Shown: positions 31,847 to 44,707, numbered from the stretch's first letter. The stretch: DNA of 64,000 bases from Protula sp. h YS-2021 (GCA_949752745.1 OX457027.1:88495720-88559719), one strand, 5' to 3'. A program made the numbers and translations. Notes: generated by a model from the sequence alone, not told the origin.

Positions 31847-31947
31847 CCACAGCTCTAACGCAAAAGACAGCCACCACGGTCACAGCTCTAACGCAAAAGA
31901 CAGCCACCACGGTCACAGCTCTAACGCAAAAGACAGCCACCACGGTC
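31847..31947. repeat. 33-bp minisatellite
   Basis: Three almost identical units (CACAGCTCTAACGCAAAAGA, then CAGCCACCACGGT) with degenerate flanking copies on both sides. It lies about 385-485 bp upstream of the NRF-6-like start codon. Confidence 0.95.
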
Positions 31948-32128
31948 AGAGATATTACATAAGAATCTCGGTCACAGCTGTAAAAAATGTAAGAACAGCT
32001 AAATCAGCGACAGCAGCCTCACAGCTTTAACGTCGTATATACAACATTTTAAAACCACTTTCTAAAAAATCTAAAATCTAACCCTGCCACACCACAATCA
32101 TTTCCAGACAGATCCGGCGCTGTTTACG

Positions 32129-32136
32129 TATAAATA
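32129..32136 (+). promoter_or_regulatory. TATA-box candidate for the NRF-6-like gene
   Basis: TATAAATA after GTTTACG, about 200 bp upstream of the ATG at 32332. If used, transcription would start near 32160 and give a 5' UTR of about 170 bases, unless an intron intervenes. Confidence 0.4.
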
Positions 32137-32331
32137 CCTGCATAGATACAATGATTGGAAAATTGATAATTAAGTGTACTTTTTTCATTGTTTGTATTAG
32201 TTAGCGCGCTTGCTTTTCCACAACGGAAATTATTTTGGCTAATTTTTAGATATATGTATTGCAAGTAAACAGCAAATAAGACAGAAGATAGGAAATAACA
32301 TAAATTGTATTTGGTAGGACTAAAAAACAAC

Positions 32332-34625
32332 ATGAATTCAATAACATTATCTTTTGTAATATTCATATTAGGGATTGAATTATGTACGGCTGACGAATTA
32401 TTCCTCTTTAAGCACAAACATACTATAAAAGATAGCATTATGCCACAGGATTCAGAAGAATATCATGTCTATGCGTCACAGCGTATCATAAACAGTCTAG
32501 ATTGGCTAACTCCTAATGTAAGTATTTTTTTGTCACTCTAGTGATGGATGTTGTGTATGTTCTCGCAGTAAATAAGTAATTATGTGTAATTGTGTGATAT
32601 TTGGGATATTTATGATGCTTTTCACTGCATAATTTACATCATATCATTTACTCATATTCAATTTCTTGGATATGATAATTTCCTTGATAATTTTTTCCAT
32701 GCAAGGATAACTTTGTCTGTACGGGCCAGCTATGCTTGCAGTCATAGAGCCTGCTTTAAAACGTTACATCACAATAAAAATAGGTAACATAGATACGTGT
32801 GTTATCCATGATACATTATCGCCCTAAACATTCACACTATTTGGAATCGTCTTTAACATTCTAAAACAAATAAACGAATACATGAATTTAAATAAATATG
32901 CAATATGTGTAGTTTTTAGTAAATAGCAACAGGTTAACATATTTAAGTTTCTTAAAGGTTTCTACTAGTTCTTTATAATCAATCTTTTAAGCAATATTTA
33001 AAGATTCTGGTGTTAAAATCTGTTTTAGATGCATAAATTCCATTAAACTGCTGAAAAGAAGTAGAGCAATATTGAACAAAATAAAATAAAAACATTTTGC
33101 CTTTTAATCTTATAAGAAAACGAACTTCAGTTTTTATTTTCTTCTAGCTGATAGAAAAATTGAACGAAGAGAGCAACGTAAGTGAAGACTGCACTAATGA
33201 CTTCAGAACTTACTTATTAGGGCTCAGCACACTGAAGAAATGGGCCATCAGGAGTGAGGCAAAGTTCCATCATTATTATGTGTATAGTCACCCCCCATCC
33301 CGCCTTTACTATTTAGTAAATAAAGGCAAAAGATATATGTTAGTTAGTGAAGCAAGTAGCAGAGTCTATTCTGAATCATTCAAACATCTAGTTTATACCA
33401 TAAAACAAATAATGATGTAATTACCGTTCTATGATCTTCTTTCTCGCAACTTTACTTGAGTGAAGAGAAATAATATTCTTAGAACTATATCATTAAGTAC
33501 ACACAAGTAGTATTATCAGTTCAGTACTAAGCAAACACATCAGACTTGAAATGCGGGATTGATCGAGTAACTTCACTTTTATATACAAAGTGGCTGATGC
33601 TACTGGCAAGTTTGAATCCGGCCTACTAGATGGCAACGCTGGACATGAAGGTCGCTATCTGCAGTGTGCCAGCGCCAACAAAGATATAACTGACCCTCCC
33701 ATTCAACCGCTGTATTGCTTGGCGTTCTGGGTTACAGTCTTGCCAACAGAGGTGTTGTGTAATTTGCAAAAGTTTGTTGACCTGTCCATTGCTCCACAGA
33801 ATCTTCCGTTGTTCGACTCTTAAACTTGTGTGAATGACAAAAATAAAAACATATTTTAAATTTTGGTTTCCTTTTAGTGTATAAAATAATCACTAAGCAC
33901 GATAAAAAAGTAAAATCCTGTTCTTTTTATTTTTAGAGACCGCTGAACGCTGGTGGGCTAGGGTTTTGCATCCCTGCATCGTGCAGTGACGAAGATGGAC
34001 TAGTTCTCCTAGAAACAGGTGAGATCTTCATGAAAGTATCTTTAGCTTATTAATTTCAAGTGTAGTGCCTTGTCTTATATCTAGCGCTAATCTAGGACAG
34101 TCCAACGTTGTGACCGCATTGGTCCAAATACTAAGTCATTCAATGTTCTGTAACTAACAGTCCGTTCGTTTTAATTCATCCATCATATATACTCATTAAA
34201 ACCTGCTACACACTTTGCTTCTTATGTTCTTCCTTACAACTGATATATAACATATTCATTACGTCTTGATGTGCAACATACTTCATAACACAATTCACTA
34301 TACAGCACACAAATACTCCTGCATACCATACACATACCATCCTAAGCAAAAACATGATTTTAGTACTCGTAGCTTTTATTTGCTCTACATTTGAGCATTC
34401 TCAATGGGAATGTTAATGTTTCTGTACATATAATGGTTAGCTTCATTGATGATTTATGTGTTATTGGGCACATAGTACTTACCAGACGTAGTACTTCTAT
34501 TAAAATATGTCATTTTCAAATTTTTTTATAGTATATAATCCACCAATACAAAACTTCTCAAAGCCATTGATTAACTGTGAGCGAGGAAATGATCTAAGTT
34601 CTGATGAGGAGGCTATCATATCTAT
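32332..34625 (+). CDS. NRF-6-like exons 1-5: signal peptide and NRF ectodomain
   Basis: Residues 1-209. Exon 1 starts with a hydrophobic signal (LSFVIFILGIELCTA). Exon 2 has CTNDFRTYLLGLSTLKKWAI and exon 3 DATGKFESGLLDGN with LQCAS and LYCLAF. Exon 4 has FCIPASCSDED. Exon 5 ends in EEAIISM, just before the first membrane helix. The Cys residues are expected to pair into disulphides, so this part should lie in the lumen or outside. The exon 3 donor (GAG|GTGTTG at 33751) is weaker than the others and was chosen because it restores phase 0 and removes a stop-bound tail. Confidence 0.88.
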
Positions 34626-37600
34626 GTAAGTCAAAATACTCACTTTTGCACGAGTAAAGCAATGGCCATACGTTGAAGAGCTTGGTCATAAAGTCAAGTT
34701 TTATGTGTTTGAATAAGAAAACATAAGCACAAGGTTGGGCTATACCTTAGTAGGGTTGAAACAGGGAAATCGTTGCTTATCTGTGTGAGTAGACCATATA
34801 AATAAAATAAATTCTGTGTCGGTGAACAACGCTAAATGTAAGTGACAGAGTGGAACTCCAGTCATTGAGGCTAAAGAGAGAACATGAAGGCCAACATATT
34901 AAGTTCTCAAAGTCGAAATATTAAACACGTGGCTAAAAATTTTTTTGAAAATCAATTTCTCCCTAAGAGTAGAATTTTAACAACCGTGCCACTATGCTAA
35001 CCGTATTTAGCGTATGTAGATAAAGAGCACACATTATATAATGCCTAGAGTGGGGTTGGCACATGCGCGATTCTTGTGCAAATATTGCTGAGGATATTAC
35101 GCATTGCTTGTGGTTGGTTTTGCTTGACGTTTTGATCATGAAAATGAAATGAAAACACGGGCTAGTTGAACAATGCAGATCAAGTGATATATTTGTGCAA
35201 AATTTGGTGGTCCTAGGACTAACTGACGCATCAGTAAAGAGAAAAGAAATGGTCCAAAGCATTGGTTCTCCTACAAAGCTGTTTGGTAAAACTAATGGCC
35301 TTAATAGATTAATTTAACTTATATTTTTTATTATTTTCCAGAATTATTTTGAGTTTATTTGGTCTGATGGTGTTATTGGCTACTGTCTATGATGCGTACA
35401 AAATCAATTACAGAAGTGATGACGTAATTGTACCCAATAGCTGCAGTTCCTATAAAAACGATGCATTTGAAAAGGGTTCTAATCAGGCTGACGATTTTGT
35501 ATCGCTCGAAAAAACGAGAAATACAAATAACAACGACGATGTAGAAAATATAGAAAGGGAAGAAATTAAGAATGATGCAATGACGACTATGTCCACATCT
35601 AATGAGACGAATACAAAAGAGGAGAACATTGAGGGAAGGGCTACAAGTGAAGAAAGCAAACCCACAAACCAAACGGGTATGTGATAATTGTCAATAACGT
35701 CTTTGTTGCCTCTTTCCTTTTATTCATTTCCTTCTATGTTTAATGGTGTTATTTACGTACTGTTTATTGCTCACTGTATACCTATATATGTACTCTTTGT
35801 GTGCATATCGTATTTATTTGCGTTATGTTAATGTATTTATTTAAGCACGTACAACAGAACGTGATCCGTATCGCATTGTATTGAAGTAAAAGCAATTTAT
35901 TGGAATCGAATTAAACATCTCTTCTCTCAGGGACTGCAGAAAAACTGTTGCTCAGTTTTTCGCTATACCAGAACCTACCGCTGATTCTGACGAGCAAGCA
36001 ACCAGAGAGTGCTTACCGCTGCCTCAATGGCATCCGTGTCCTCGCCATGGCCTTTGTTGTCTTCGGCCACACCTACAGCAACTCCGGATATATAGTGGGT
36101 AAGTCTAAGCCTTTCTGTTATTCACAAGAATATTAAATTATTATATTCATTCATTAGTTCGTCGCAAATGTTGCTTAACATTAGTTCTGAGACTTTTGTT
36201 TTGTTGTTGTTGTTGTTGTGCATGATACCCCATATTCGTTACACATTTGCAGAAAATTTGCAAGTGTTGGTCGATGAGATGTTTCAGCCAAGCACAGCAG
36301 TTATCATGACTATGGATACATACGTTGATACCTTTTTTATTTTAAGGTAGGTAACTAGTAAAAACACTGCTTAGAAGTGTTTTTATATTCACAACGTATT
36401 AAATTCCTTTTTGCGCCATTTATGGTTTTGATTTAAGGATGTAAAAATGTAACATATTTTCCACATACCAAATACTATATACCCAAACATTCATCAAACT
36501 AGTTTCTCAAGCATACAATGCACTGGTAAAAAACATGAGCACTCATTTTACATAGCTAACCAAGAACTCAGCGAAATCAGCCTAGCACATATTTTACTAG
36601 CCAATCAAGCATTCGTTTTGCTAGTCAGCCAAACACTTATTTCAAAACTACCACAAGAACTCATTATTCTAGTAATCCAAGCATACATTACAAATCACAA
36701 AAGTATTCATCACAACATTCTCCCAAGCAATTATTTACTAGTCACCCCTGCATTCATTGCACTGATCACCAAAGTATTCTGGTCACCAACCATTTATTAT
36801 AATAATAACCCATGTATTCGTTATACTAGTCACACAAGCATTCATTATACTAGTTGCCCAGCGATTCATCATTCTGATCACCCAAGCATTTATTATACTG
36901 ATAACCAAAATATTCGCTATCCTAATCTCCGACGCATTTATTGATTCTCTTGCTAAATTATTAACTTTTGTATTTGAAAGAGGTAAAATGCTTTTGCTGG
37001 GCGCACCAAATGCTGCAATGTTACGGTGGATGAATCTAGTTCAATTTGTATAGTAGGTATACATAGGTACTATTTCTCCATATCGCATTATTTAATTAGT
37101 TAAGAACGTACAATCAAATATATATACTCAGCCAAGCATATTATACAAACAGCCTACTTTTTGAGTTTTTATCTGATTTTTATGAGCGTCTTTTATTGTA
37201 CATCGTAGCAAATAAAGAGGCTGCCCCATAGACCGTTCTCGCTACCAAATAACAAAAATTAAGCCTAGTGCCGTAAAAATATCGAATCGCACCATTAAAT
37301 TCGGTTGCAATTTGGTTGATTGGTCGGAACCAGAAATCAACGTCTAATCAAAGTCTTCGATACAACGCTTAATAGACGTTGGATAAGCAACGTTGTTTTG
37401 TGCAACATTTATTAGACATGCAACGTTGAAAAATCGATTTTTTCTATAAACGTTAATGGACGAGTCAAACAAGTCGGGGTCACAATCAAAGAAAAACATC
37501 AACATGTTGCTTGTCAACAGAAAAACTATAACCGGTCGATTTAAAAACTGAGCAGAATCAGGATATGAAATAATTAATTCCAGAAGCATACAGCTCTTTT

Positions 37601-40600
37601 AAAAACATTCATAGCAATTAATTTCATGCATACCCGGCGATACTGGATAACCCAAGGATGTATCGTAGCTCTCCTTATGTCTAAACAACGCCCGTAGGTA
37701 GACGCCTTAGAGCAAAAATCTCTTAAGAAATAGACGGTTCACTTTTTTAATTTTATGGAGTTATTTTATCTGTCAAGTGAAAACAGGAAAATGAAGCAAA
37801 ATTAAGTAAGGTATAGAACTTCGCATTTAGAAATAACGATGATGGCAGAAAATACGGAAAGCACCTTCTGTCATCGTACGAATTCACTAAACCATGGGGA
37901 ATAGGAATCTCCAAGGCGGAAAATGATAATGTTCTTTAGCTGGAGCTCTATAATCGCTTGTGAAGCATCTTTGCACCACGGCTGCAGGCGAAGCTATCTA
38001 ACAAAAGTTACGTACAAAGTTATGTATCTTTTGTGAGGGCTTATTGAAAAAACAGCAATTTATTCTTTTTCAGTGCTTTGCTGGTAACCATGTCGTTCCT
38101 GAAACAACTAAAGCGATGCAACGGCAAACTGAAGCCTATTGACATAGTGCTTCACTACTTCAATCGGTACTGGAGGTGCGTATTAGGTTTAACTCCAATG
38201 CAAACCTGGGATATTTGACTTACTCATTTAATGGCAAACCGAAGCCCATTGACGTGGTGCTTCTATCGGTATGGTAGAATCGTATTAAACTTGTGTATCA
38301 GTAGATACTTTAGGTTTATAGTGATTGTGCTTCATTGCGACGAGAGCACACTCATTATATAAGTATGAAATGATCAAAGATTCAAGACATTAATTTATTG
38401 CATAAAGAATTTGCAGATTCTAGTCCAATTGACAAAGGCCTGTTATGATATAGGTAGCGGGGATAGTTTCTGACATGCTCAGAAATTACTTTATTTGACA
38501 AAATTGTTTGTATTCTTTGATGTAAATACAAACCTAAAATTAATTTGTCTTCGAATATATAAGATTCAACCTCTTGATATTAATTCTCTAATTCCAGCAT
38601 AATTCTGAGTGAGCCAAACATAAAAATGCACTTAAGTTTTCGTTCTCTAAGTTCTATTTGCGAATGAATCAATTTATTTTCGCATGTATTAAGAGAGCAT
38701 ATGACACCTTAGACAAATTTTAAAGAACATTGCTGAATATTTTCGAATACACACTACCAAATAAATTTGTGCTGATGTTTAAAAAAATGGTGTTTCTGTT
38801 TTTAAACAAATTTAGTATCTGTACTTATAGAAAAGTTTTCATCGGTGTTTATTAATCTAACTTTTCACTTTTAATTCAAACTGAAGTGATCTTACAACCA
38901 TCCACAGCTCAGATTTACCTTATTTTGAAACAGGGAAGAGGTGCATTATGATGAAACTCTAGTCTGTAAAAATATGCTTACAAATATATAAAAGAAAGTT
39001 GCAAAACATCAATTAATTTTATGCACATAAGAGATCAGAACAATAAACTATAAGCACTAACTCCGACCAATTATTCTGTAATATTTTTAACAGGATTCAA
39101 CTGAGATAGCACCATGGTCACATTACTGAAATAGTACTGTGGTCACACTACTGAGATAGCGCTGTTGTCACACTACTGAGATAGTACTGTGGTCACACTA
39201 CTGAGATAGTACTGTGGTCACACTACTGAGATAGTACTGTGGTCACACTACTGAGATAGTACTGTGGTCACACTACTGAGATAGCACCATGGTCACATTA
39301 CTGAAATAGTACTGTGGTCACACTACTGAGATAGCACTGTTGTCACACTACTGAGATAGTACTGTGGCCACACTACTGAGATAGTACTGTGGTCACACTA
39401 CTGAGATAGCACTGTGGTCATACTATTGAGATAGCACTGTGGTCACACTACTGAGATAGCACGGTGGTCACACTACTGAGATAGTACTGTGGTCACACTA
39501 CTGAGATAGCACTGTGGTCACACTACTGAGATAGCGCTGTTGTCACTTCTGAGATAGCATAAATGTTTTTTTATAGAGGAGAATGTATGTTTGGCGTTTT
39601 TCAGACTAACACCTGTCTACTTCATTGTGCTCATGATCTACACAAATCTACAACATTACTTCATACATGGGCCATTTGCTCTTGACTATTATACTGACGT
39701 TGATTCATGCTCAGAAACCTGGTGGAAAAATATTCTTTACATCAATAATTTATTCTATGACGAGGATAAATCGGTTAGCATTTTCATACATCCAAATATT
39801 TTTATGTAGAGGGATGTGAAGCGTCATATGATTACTGTATGCAGACTAAATGTTAAATATAGCCTTCTCACCTCCATTTTCATTGTACTGCAAATGTACT
39901 CCACAGAACAGTATAGTTTCAATGATATATTTAAGTACTTATTTTACCTCATATAATTTAATAAAATTTAAATAAGTATCCAGGAGGTATTTCTTTTAAT
40001 TTTAAAGCAAACAAGTTAAATAAACTTCAAACAAAAAATATGAAGAAGCTTTGAATACAAAGAAGAGTTGTCTGCCAACATAACATTCTCAATCATTTTA
40101 GTGTTATTCGATTTCCTGGTATCTGGCAGTGGACATGCAGCTCTTTGTCATTGCCCCGCCTTTTATATATCTGCTATACAGGTACTGGTTATGTTGTACT
40201 GTAAAAAAATGGCTCCCATGGTATCATTTAGAGGATTGTACTTACAGTCCTCATATTTGATGAATATATTAAAACAAATAGAAAGTCTTCAGTTTTTTTA
40301 ATAAATGCTTCAGTTTTCTATTTTATATATTAATAGAAAATATGATGAAATGACACCGTAAAATAAAACAATTGATGTAACTGCGGTGATTAGAAAATAT
40401 TCCAGTAAATATTACTTACACAAATACATTTTTCAATTGATTGATTTTCAATATTAAGGATTTCTTTTCAATGTTATTACTCTAATGTTTAAAGATGGGA
40501 GCTTGTTGGCATTATTGCCAACATAGGAGGATTCTGTGCCGGAATTATTGCCAACATCGTGATTTGGGAGGCAAAGTAAGTGCATTTTATTTGCTAGAAA

Positions 40601-43600
40601 TAACTGATTGTCTTTCGCGCTAAAGGATGTTTAGCTTAAACAGGCATTATAACTCTGCAATAAATTACATGTGCGATAGAAAAAATACTGGTTTAAATTT
40701 GTTAGAATTAATGATATATTGCGGACCTCTGACAAATAAATTTTGTCAGTTGATATTGTAAAGATCACTAAGCCAATAGAGGGTGTACATCTGGTTAATG
40801 CGCAATATCAGTGCACATTGTTAATCTACCAGAGAATAATTATGTGGTAAACATGCCATCAGTGCACCATATCCTCCTTTTGTAACGATCTACCCCAGTG
40901 TAGTCAGATGATTGACATGTCATTTAGCAAAATATCCTCATTTTTGTAAGGTCACAGTACAGTAAGATGGTAGACATGCTATCAATGCACCATTTTGTAA
41001 GATATACCCCAGTACAATCAGATGGTTGAAATGTCACCAGTGCACCATACCTTCGTTTTGCCTAATGTACCAGAGTAGCCAGACGGTAGTAATCAGACCA
41101 ATGCCTCATACTACAAATTTTGTTTAATCTGCCGTTACGTAGTAGAAACCAAATAAATGTGCACTACTGAAATGCGTTTGTTTTATGTACCACATAGTCA
41201 TTAAACAACAGAAATCCCATAAATGTGTTCTAACGATGTGTTTCTTTGATCTCCCGCATAGTCATTAAGCAGCAGAAAGCCCATAAATGTGTTTCTTTGA
41301 TCTCCCGCATAGTCATTAAGCAGCAGAAATCCCATAAATGTGTTTCTTTGATCTCCCGCATAGTCATTAAGCAGCAGAAAGCCCATAAATGCGCTCTACT
41401 GATATGTTGTTAATCGTTAAACAGATTAAACAGCAGCAGTTCCATCAGTACACAAAAACAATATACATCTTGTTTAATGCACCGGTTTCACAGTTCACAG
41501 TCACATGGACAAGATCCCGTTAAGGCATAATATTGAGTACGTTTTCATACTTTTACCAGCCTCACACAGTCACCTGATACAGAAGACCCCATCAATGAAT
41601 TCAATGACATCTACATCAAGCCGTGGACGCGCTGCCCTGTCTACTTCATGGGTATACTGCTCGGCTACCTCTTTTATAAAACCGGCGGAAAGATTAAAAT
41701 GCCAAAGGTATCCATCAGATTTATATAATATACTTTTATTGATGCTAGTCAGAAGATTTGTGATTTTCATATTGCTCCTACTTCTTCAATTGGTGACGCT
41801 ATGATATTTGAAATCGAGTCAATACATTTAAAACTGAATTCATCAAATTTATAACCATACAAATTGACATCATCAAATTTGAAAGCATACACCGAACGTT
41901 AGGTTCTAGTAATGCAGTGTTATATAATCAGGTTTCTTGTAGTATTGTTTATTTTTCATTTTACTTGCTAGTCCATTTATTAGTATTTTCTTAACATTGT
42001 TTTTGCAATTAATTGTCGTTGCTATTCTGTGTATATGCAATGTAGATGTATATGAATTTTCTTATTCAATACGAAATATTTTCGGTCTCACATGATATTA
42101 CAAGTCTGATTTAAATCTGAAGTTCCAACAACAAAGTCAACAATAAAAAATACGTTTATGCGTTGCAATAAAAACGGTACAGAAAAATGGCTGCAATGTG
42201 ACACTAGTGGCCAGAAAAGGCCAGCTCAAACAGTGTGACAACGCTTTTTTCGAAGCTGGAAATTGGCAGCTCTTTTAAAGCTACTTTTTGACGTTGTTCC
42301 GTTGTTATTCGTAATAGCAATATGACTGATAGAATAGAAGTTAATGTTTACTGGCTGATGTATATAGAGAGTACTTTATAAGGGTACGAGTAGATCAAGA
42401 CGTAATACCCAACCTTTCTTGCAGTTAGTTGTGACATTAGGTTGGCTCATTGGTATAACCATGTGGTTTATGACGTCATACTTCCCGGCAGTCACAGGAT
42501 GCGATGAGTTTTACACGATGTGTGACAACTGGAGCGTAGCAGCACAGGTGACATATAACACACTGTTCCGGCCCATGTGGGGAGTCTGGGTGTGTTGGCT
42601 AATCACAGCATGCACTTCAGGATATGCGGGTAAATTTATGTAAAACGAATGCTTAAAGCATATGAAATCGTATTGTATCATTTTAAGACGCCCAAAAATG
42701 CTCACGCTTTAAAAATTAGACTCAAATTGTCAGGAAAATATATTTTGAACTGGATAGTTATTTTATAAACGTTGTAAATAATGCAATTACTAGAGTGTTA
42801 CTCAATGGAATGAATATAAATAAGACGAATTTCGTGGCAAAATTTAGGAATTATCAACAGCTTTCTATCATGGAATTTCTTCGTGCCACTGTCCAAGCTG
42901 ACTTACTTATGTTACCTGCTTCACATCGTGATCCTCCTCATGTGTTACTTCAGCGTGCCCGTGCAGGTCTACTTCACGCATCTCACCATGGTAAGAGTTT
43001 CTTTACAAGTGATGTTTCAGGCATTACACCATGGTATGTATCAGTGATGCTTCTCAACCACACCATGGTATGTATTAGTGATACTTCTCCACCACACCAT
43101 GGTATGTATCAGTGATACTTTTCCATCACACCGTGGTACGTATCAGTGATATTTCTCCATCACACCATGGTATGTATTAGTGATACTTCTCCACCACACT
43201 ATGGAATGTATCAGTGATACTTTTCCATCACACCATGGTACGTATCAGTGATACTTCTCCACTACACCATGATGTGTATCAGTGATACTTCTCCATCACA
43301 CCATGATGTATATCAGTGATACTTCTTCATCACACCATGGTATGTATTAGTGATACTTCTCCATTACACCATGGTATGTATCAGTGATGCTTCTCACTCT
43401 TATTTCTCGCATCTCATCATAGTTATTTTTTCTACATCATTGATACTTCCTGCATCTCTCTATGTTATGATTATATATCAGTGCTACTTCACCCATATAA
43501 ACCATGGTATGTATTTCTGTATCAGTGATACTTCCCGCATCTCGTTATGTTAGTATTTCTATATCAGTGCTACTTTCAGCATCTCACAATGATGTGTATT

Positions 43601-44247
43601 TCTATATCAGTGATGTTTCACACATCCCACCAGGTATGTATTACTATACCAGTGATACAAAGACCCATCTCACTATGGTAAGTATTTCTATACCAGTACT
43701 ACATCACGAATCTCACCAGGTATGTATTTCTATAGGTGCCACCGTTATAGTTATGCGTTATAATATTTTAGCAGATATCAAACGCCAAGAACAAGGACAT
43801 TACATGGCCATTTTCAGGGATTATATTAAACACTATGACAGAAACAAACACAGCGTCAAAGCCGTCAATATTTTAGTTTTTACTACAGAATTTAAAAACG
43901 ACAAGAACAAAGATTACTGAACAGGTTTGAATTAACATTTAGTCATATAACACATAAAACAAAATATAAACCATTGCGTTTCTTTTAAAGGCTAAATTCT
44001 TATACTCCACGAAAATCCATTCATTCGTACATTTTACAAGCTATAGTTCCATAAAATCGCCCTTGGTCTAGACAATTGTCTAATTCACATTTTTTACGTA
44101 TTTATGTTCATACAGGTGTTTAGATTCTTTTCGATCATAAGTATAACGGTGATATGCGCGTTGGTGATGTGCGCCGTGGTGCAAGCTCCCCTTACACGGG
44201 CCATGGCTGTCTTCATACCAAGCAGACGGGACAAAACTATCAGATAA
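32332..44247 (+). CDS. NRF-6-like membrane O-acyltransferase (NRF domain + acyltransferase-3), 16 exons, 761 aa
   Basis: Exons: 32332-32517, 33148-33253, 33591-33751, 33937-34018, 34532-34625, 35342-35676, 35931-36098, 36253-36346, 38074-38175, 39605-39773, 40102-40181, 40495-40575, 41560-41707, 42425-42629, 42848-42990, 44116-44247 (stop TAA). They total 2286 nt with all phases consistent. A signal peptide (about residues 1-19) leads into a Cys-containing NRF domain (WAIRMADATGKFESGLLDG; GFCIPASCSDED), a first membrane helix (210-228), an acidic linker (about 230-320), then the multi-helix acyltransferase-3 domain. Arg357-X10-His368 (ending VFGHTY) is the family's conserved R-X10-H pair, and KPWTR at 573-577 fits the family. 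The family name comes from C. elegans nrf-6 (resistance to fluoxetine); the acyl substrate is usually unknown. The ATG has a good context (aacaacATG). Confidence 0.95.
35342..44247 (+). CDS. NRF-6-like exons 6-16: acyltransferase-3 transmembrane domain
   Basis: Residues 210-761. Exon 6 has the first helix (SLFGLMVLLATVYDAY) and a hydrophilic linker rich in Glu, Asn, Thr and Lys. Exon 7 has RCLNGIRVLAMAFVVFGHTY with the R-X10-H pair. Exon 10 has CSETWWKNILYINN. Exon 11 has SWYLAVDMQLFVIAPPFIYL. Exon 13 has IKPWTRCPVYFMGILLGYLF. Exon 15 has LSKLTYLCYLLHIVILL, where the family usually reads PLSRLTYCAYLVH. Exon 16 gives the last helix and a short basic tail. The order is exactly the order expected in metazoan NRF-6 proteins, with no missing block. 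Confidence 0.95.
36500..36950. repeat. Degenerate 30-bp tandem repeat
   Basis: Many variants of CATTTATTATACTAGTCACC with CAAGCATTC, in the intron between NRF-6-like exons 8 and 9. The 108-codon open frame over it is a product of the repeat. Confidence 0.8.
38231..38294 (+). pseudogene. Decayed duplicate of NRF-6-like exon 9
   Basis: The real exon's 3' part (GGCAAACTGAAGCCTATTGA, then CATAGTGCTTC, ATCGGTAC) is repeated 100 bp downstream as GGCAAACCGAAGCCCATTGA, CGTGGTGCTTC, ATCGGTAT. The copy has lost about eight bases after CTTC, and the GTGCGT donor has become TAGAATCGT, so it cannot be spliced as the original. Confidence 0.85.
39107..39560. repeat. 25-bp minisatellite
   Basis: About 18 units of CTACTGAGATAGTACTGTGG with TCACA, including a higher-order pair of variants (AGCACCATGGTCACATTACT) near 39107 and 39284. 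The array ends about 45 bp before NRF-6-like exon 10, close to its branch region. Confidence 0.97.
41194..41395. repeat. 51-bp minisatellite
   Basis: About four units with CATAAATGTGTTTCTTTGAT, CTCCCGCATAGTCATTAAGC and AGCAGAAA. The period is a multiple of three and gives a false repeated minus-strand frame. Lies in the intron before exon 13. Confidence 0.95.
43008..43730. repeat. Minisatellite built on an exon-intron junction
   Basis: Units of 34 bp up to about 43390 (CACCATGGTATGTATCAGTG plus ATACTTCTCCATCA), then longer units of about 42-55 bp to 43730. The longer units resemble the end of exon 15 (CTTCACGCATCTCACCATG) joined to its donor, so many copies contain CATG|GTATGT donor-like sites. 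Confidence 0.9.
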
Positions 44248-44280
44248 ACTAATTAATTAAAAAAAGAATTGAATGTGAAC

Positions 44281-44286
44281 AATAAA
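44281..44286 (+). terminator. Poly-A signal of the NRF-6-like gene
   Basis: AATAAA 33 bp after the stop codon, with T/G-rich sequence following at about 44295-44330. The 3' UTR would be very short. Confidence 0.65.
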
Positions 44287-44669
44287 CCCCTGATTCGTGT
44301 ATTGGTCCTATTTGATTGATATTTTATCGGTTCTCACAAGATTTCATCACAAACATATTATTTGCTTTGGAATGTGGAAAAAGCAATTGCATTTCATAAG
44401 TAGAAAATTAGATTCATTAAATGCGTAACAATATTTGTCCATTTGAAAAACGAGGCACATATTTCCTGAAAATGGAAAAGTCACTTCAAAACATTCTAAA
44501 ACATCGCTCACAAAAACCTGTCTACCGCAAAAATATGTCTACTTGCAAAATAATCATATTTTTGACAGAAATGCGATGTAATGGCTGTCAAGTATTTTCA
44601 CGAATAAAATATAATAAACTCTTTAATATGTTAAATTTAATTAATTCTGTGTAGTACATGGTGAAGAAA

Positions 44670-44707
<38 letters not shown>
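44670..44707. repeat. (ATT)n microsatellite
   Basis: About 12 ATT units in the convergent intergenic region. Confidence 0.95.

Noticed and set aside
33591..33823. 77-codon frame taken as one exon down to its stop
   Set aside because: The end of the frame does not fit the NRF domain; a donor at 33752 joins in phase to the Cys-rich exon at 33937.
39107..39560. CRISPR-like regular repeats
   Set aside because: Units are directly adjacent with no unique spacers, in an animal intron; this is a minisatellite. The same holds for 31847-31947, 41194-41395 and 45796-46485.
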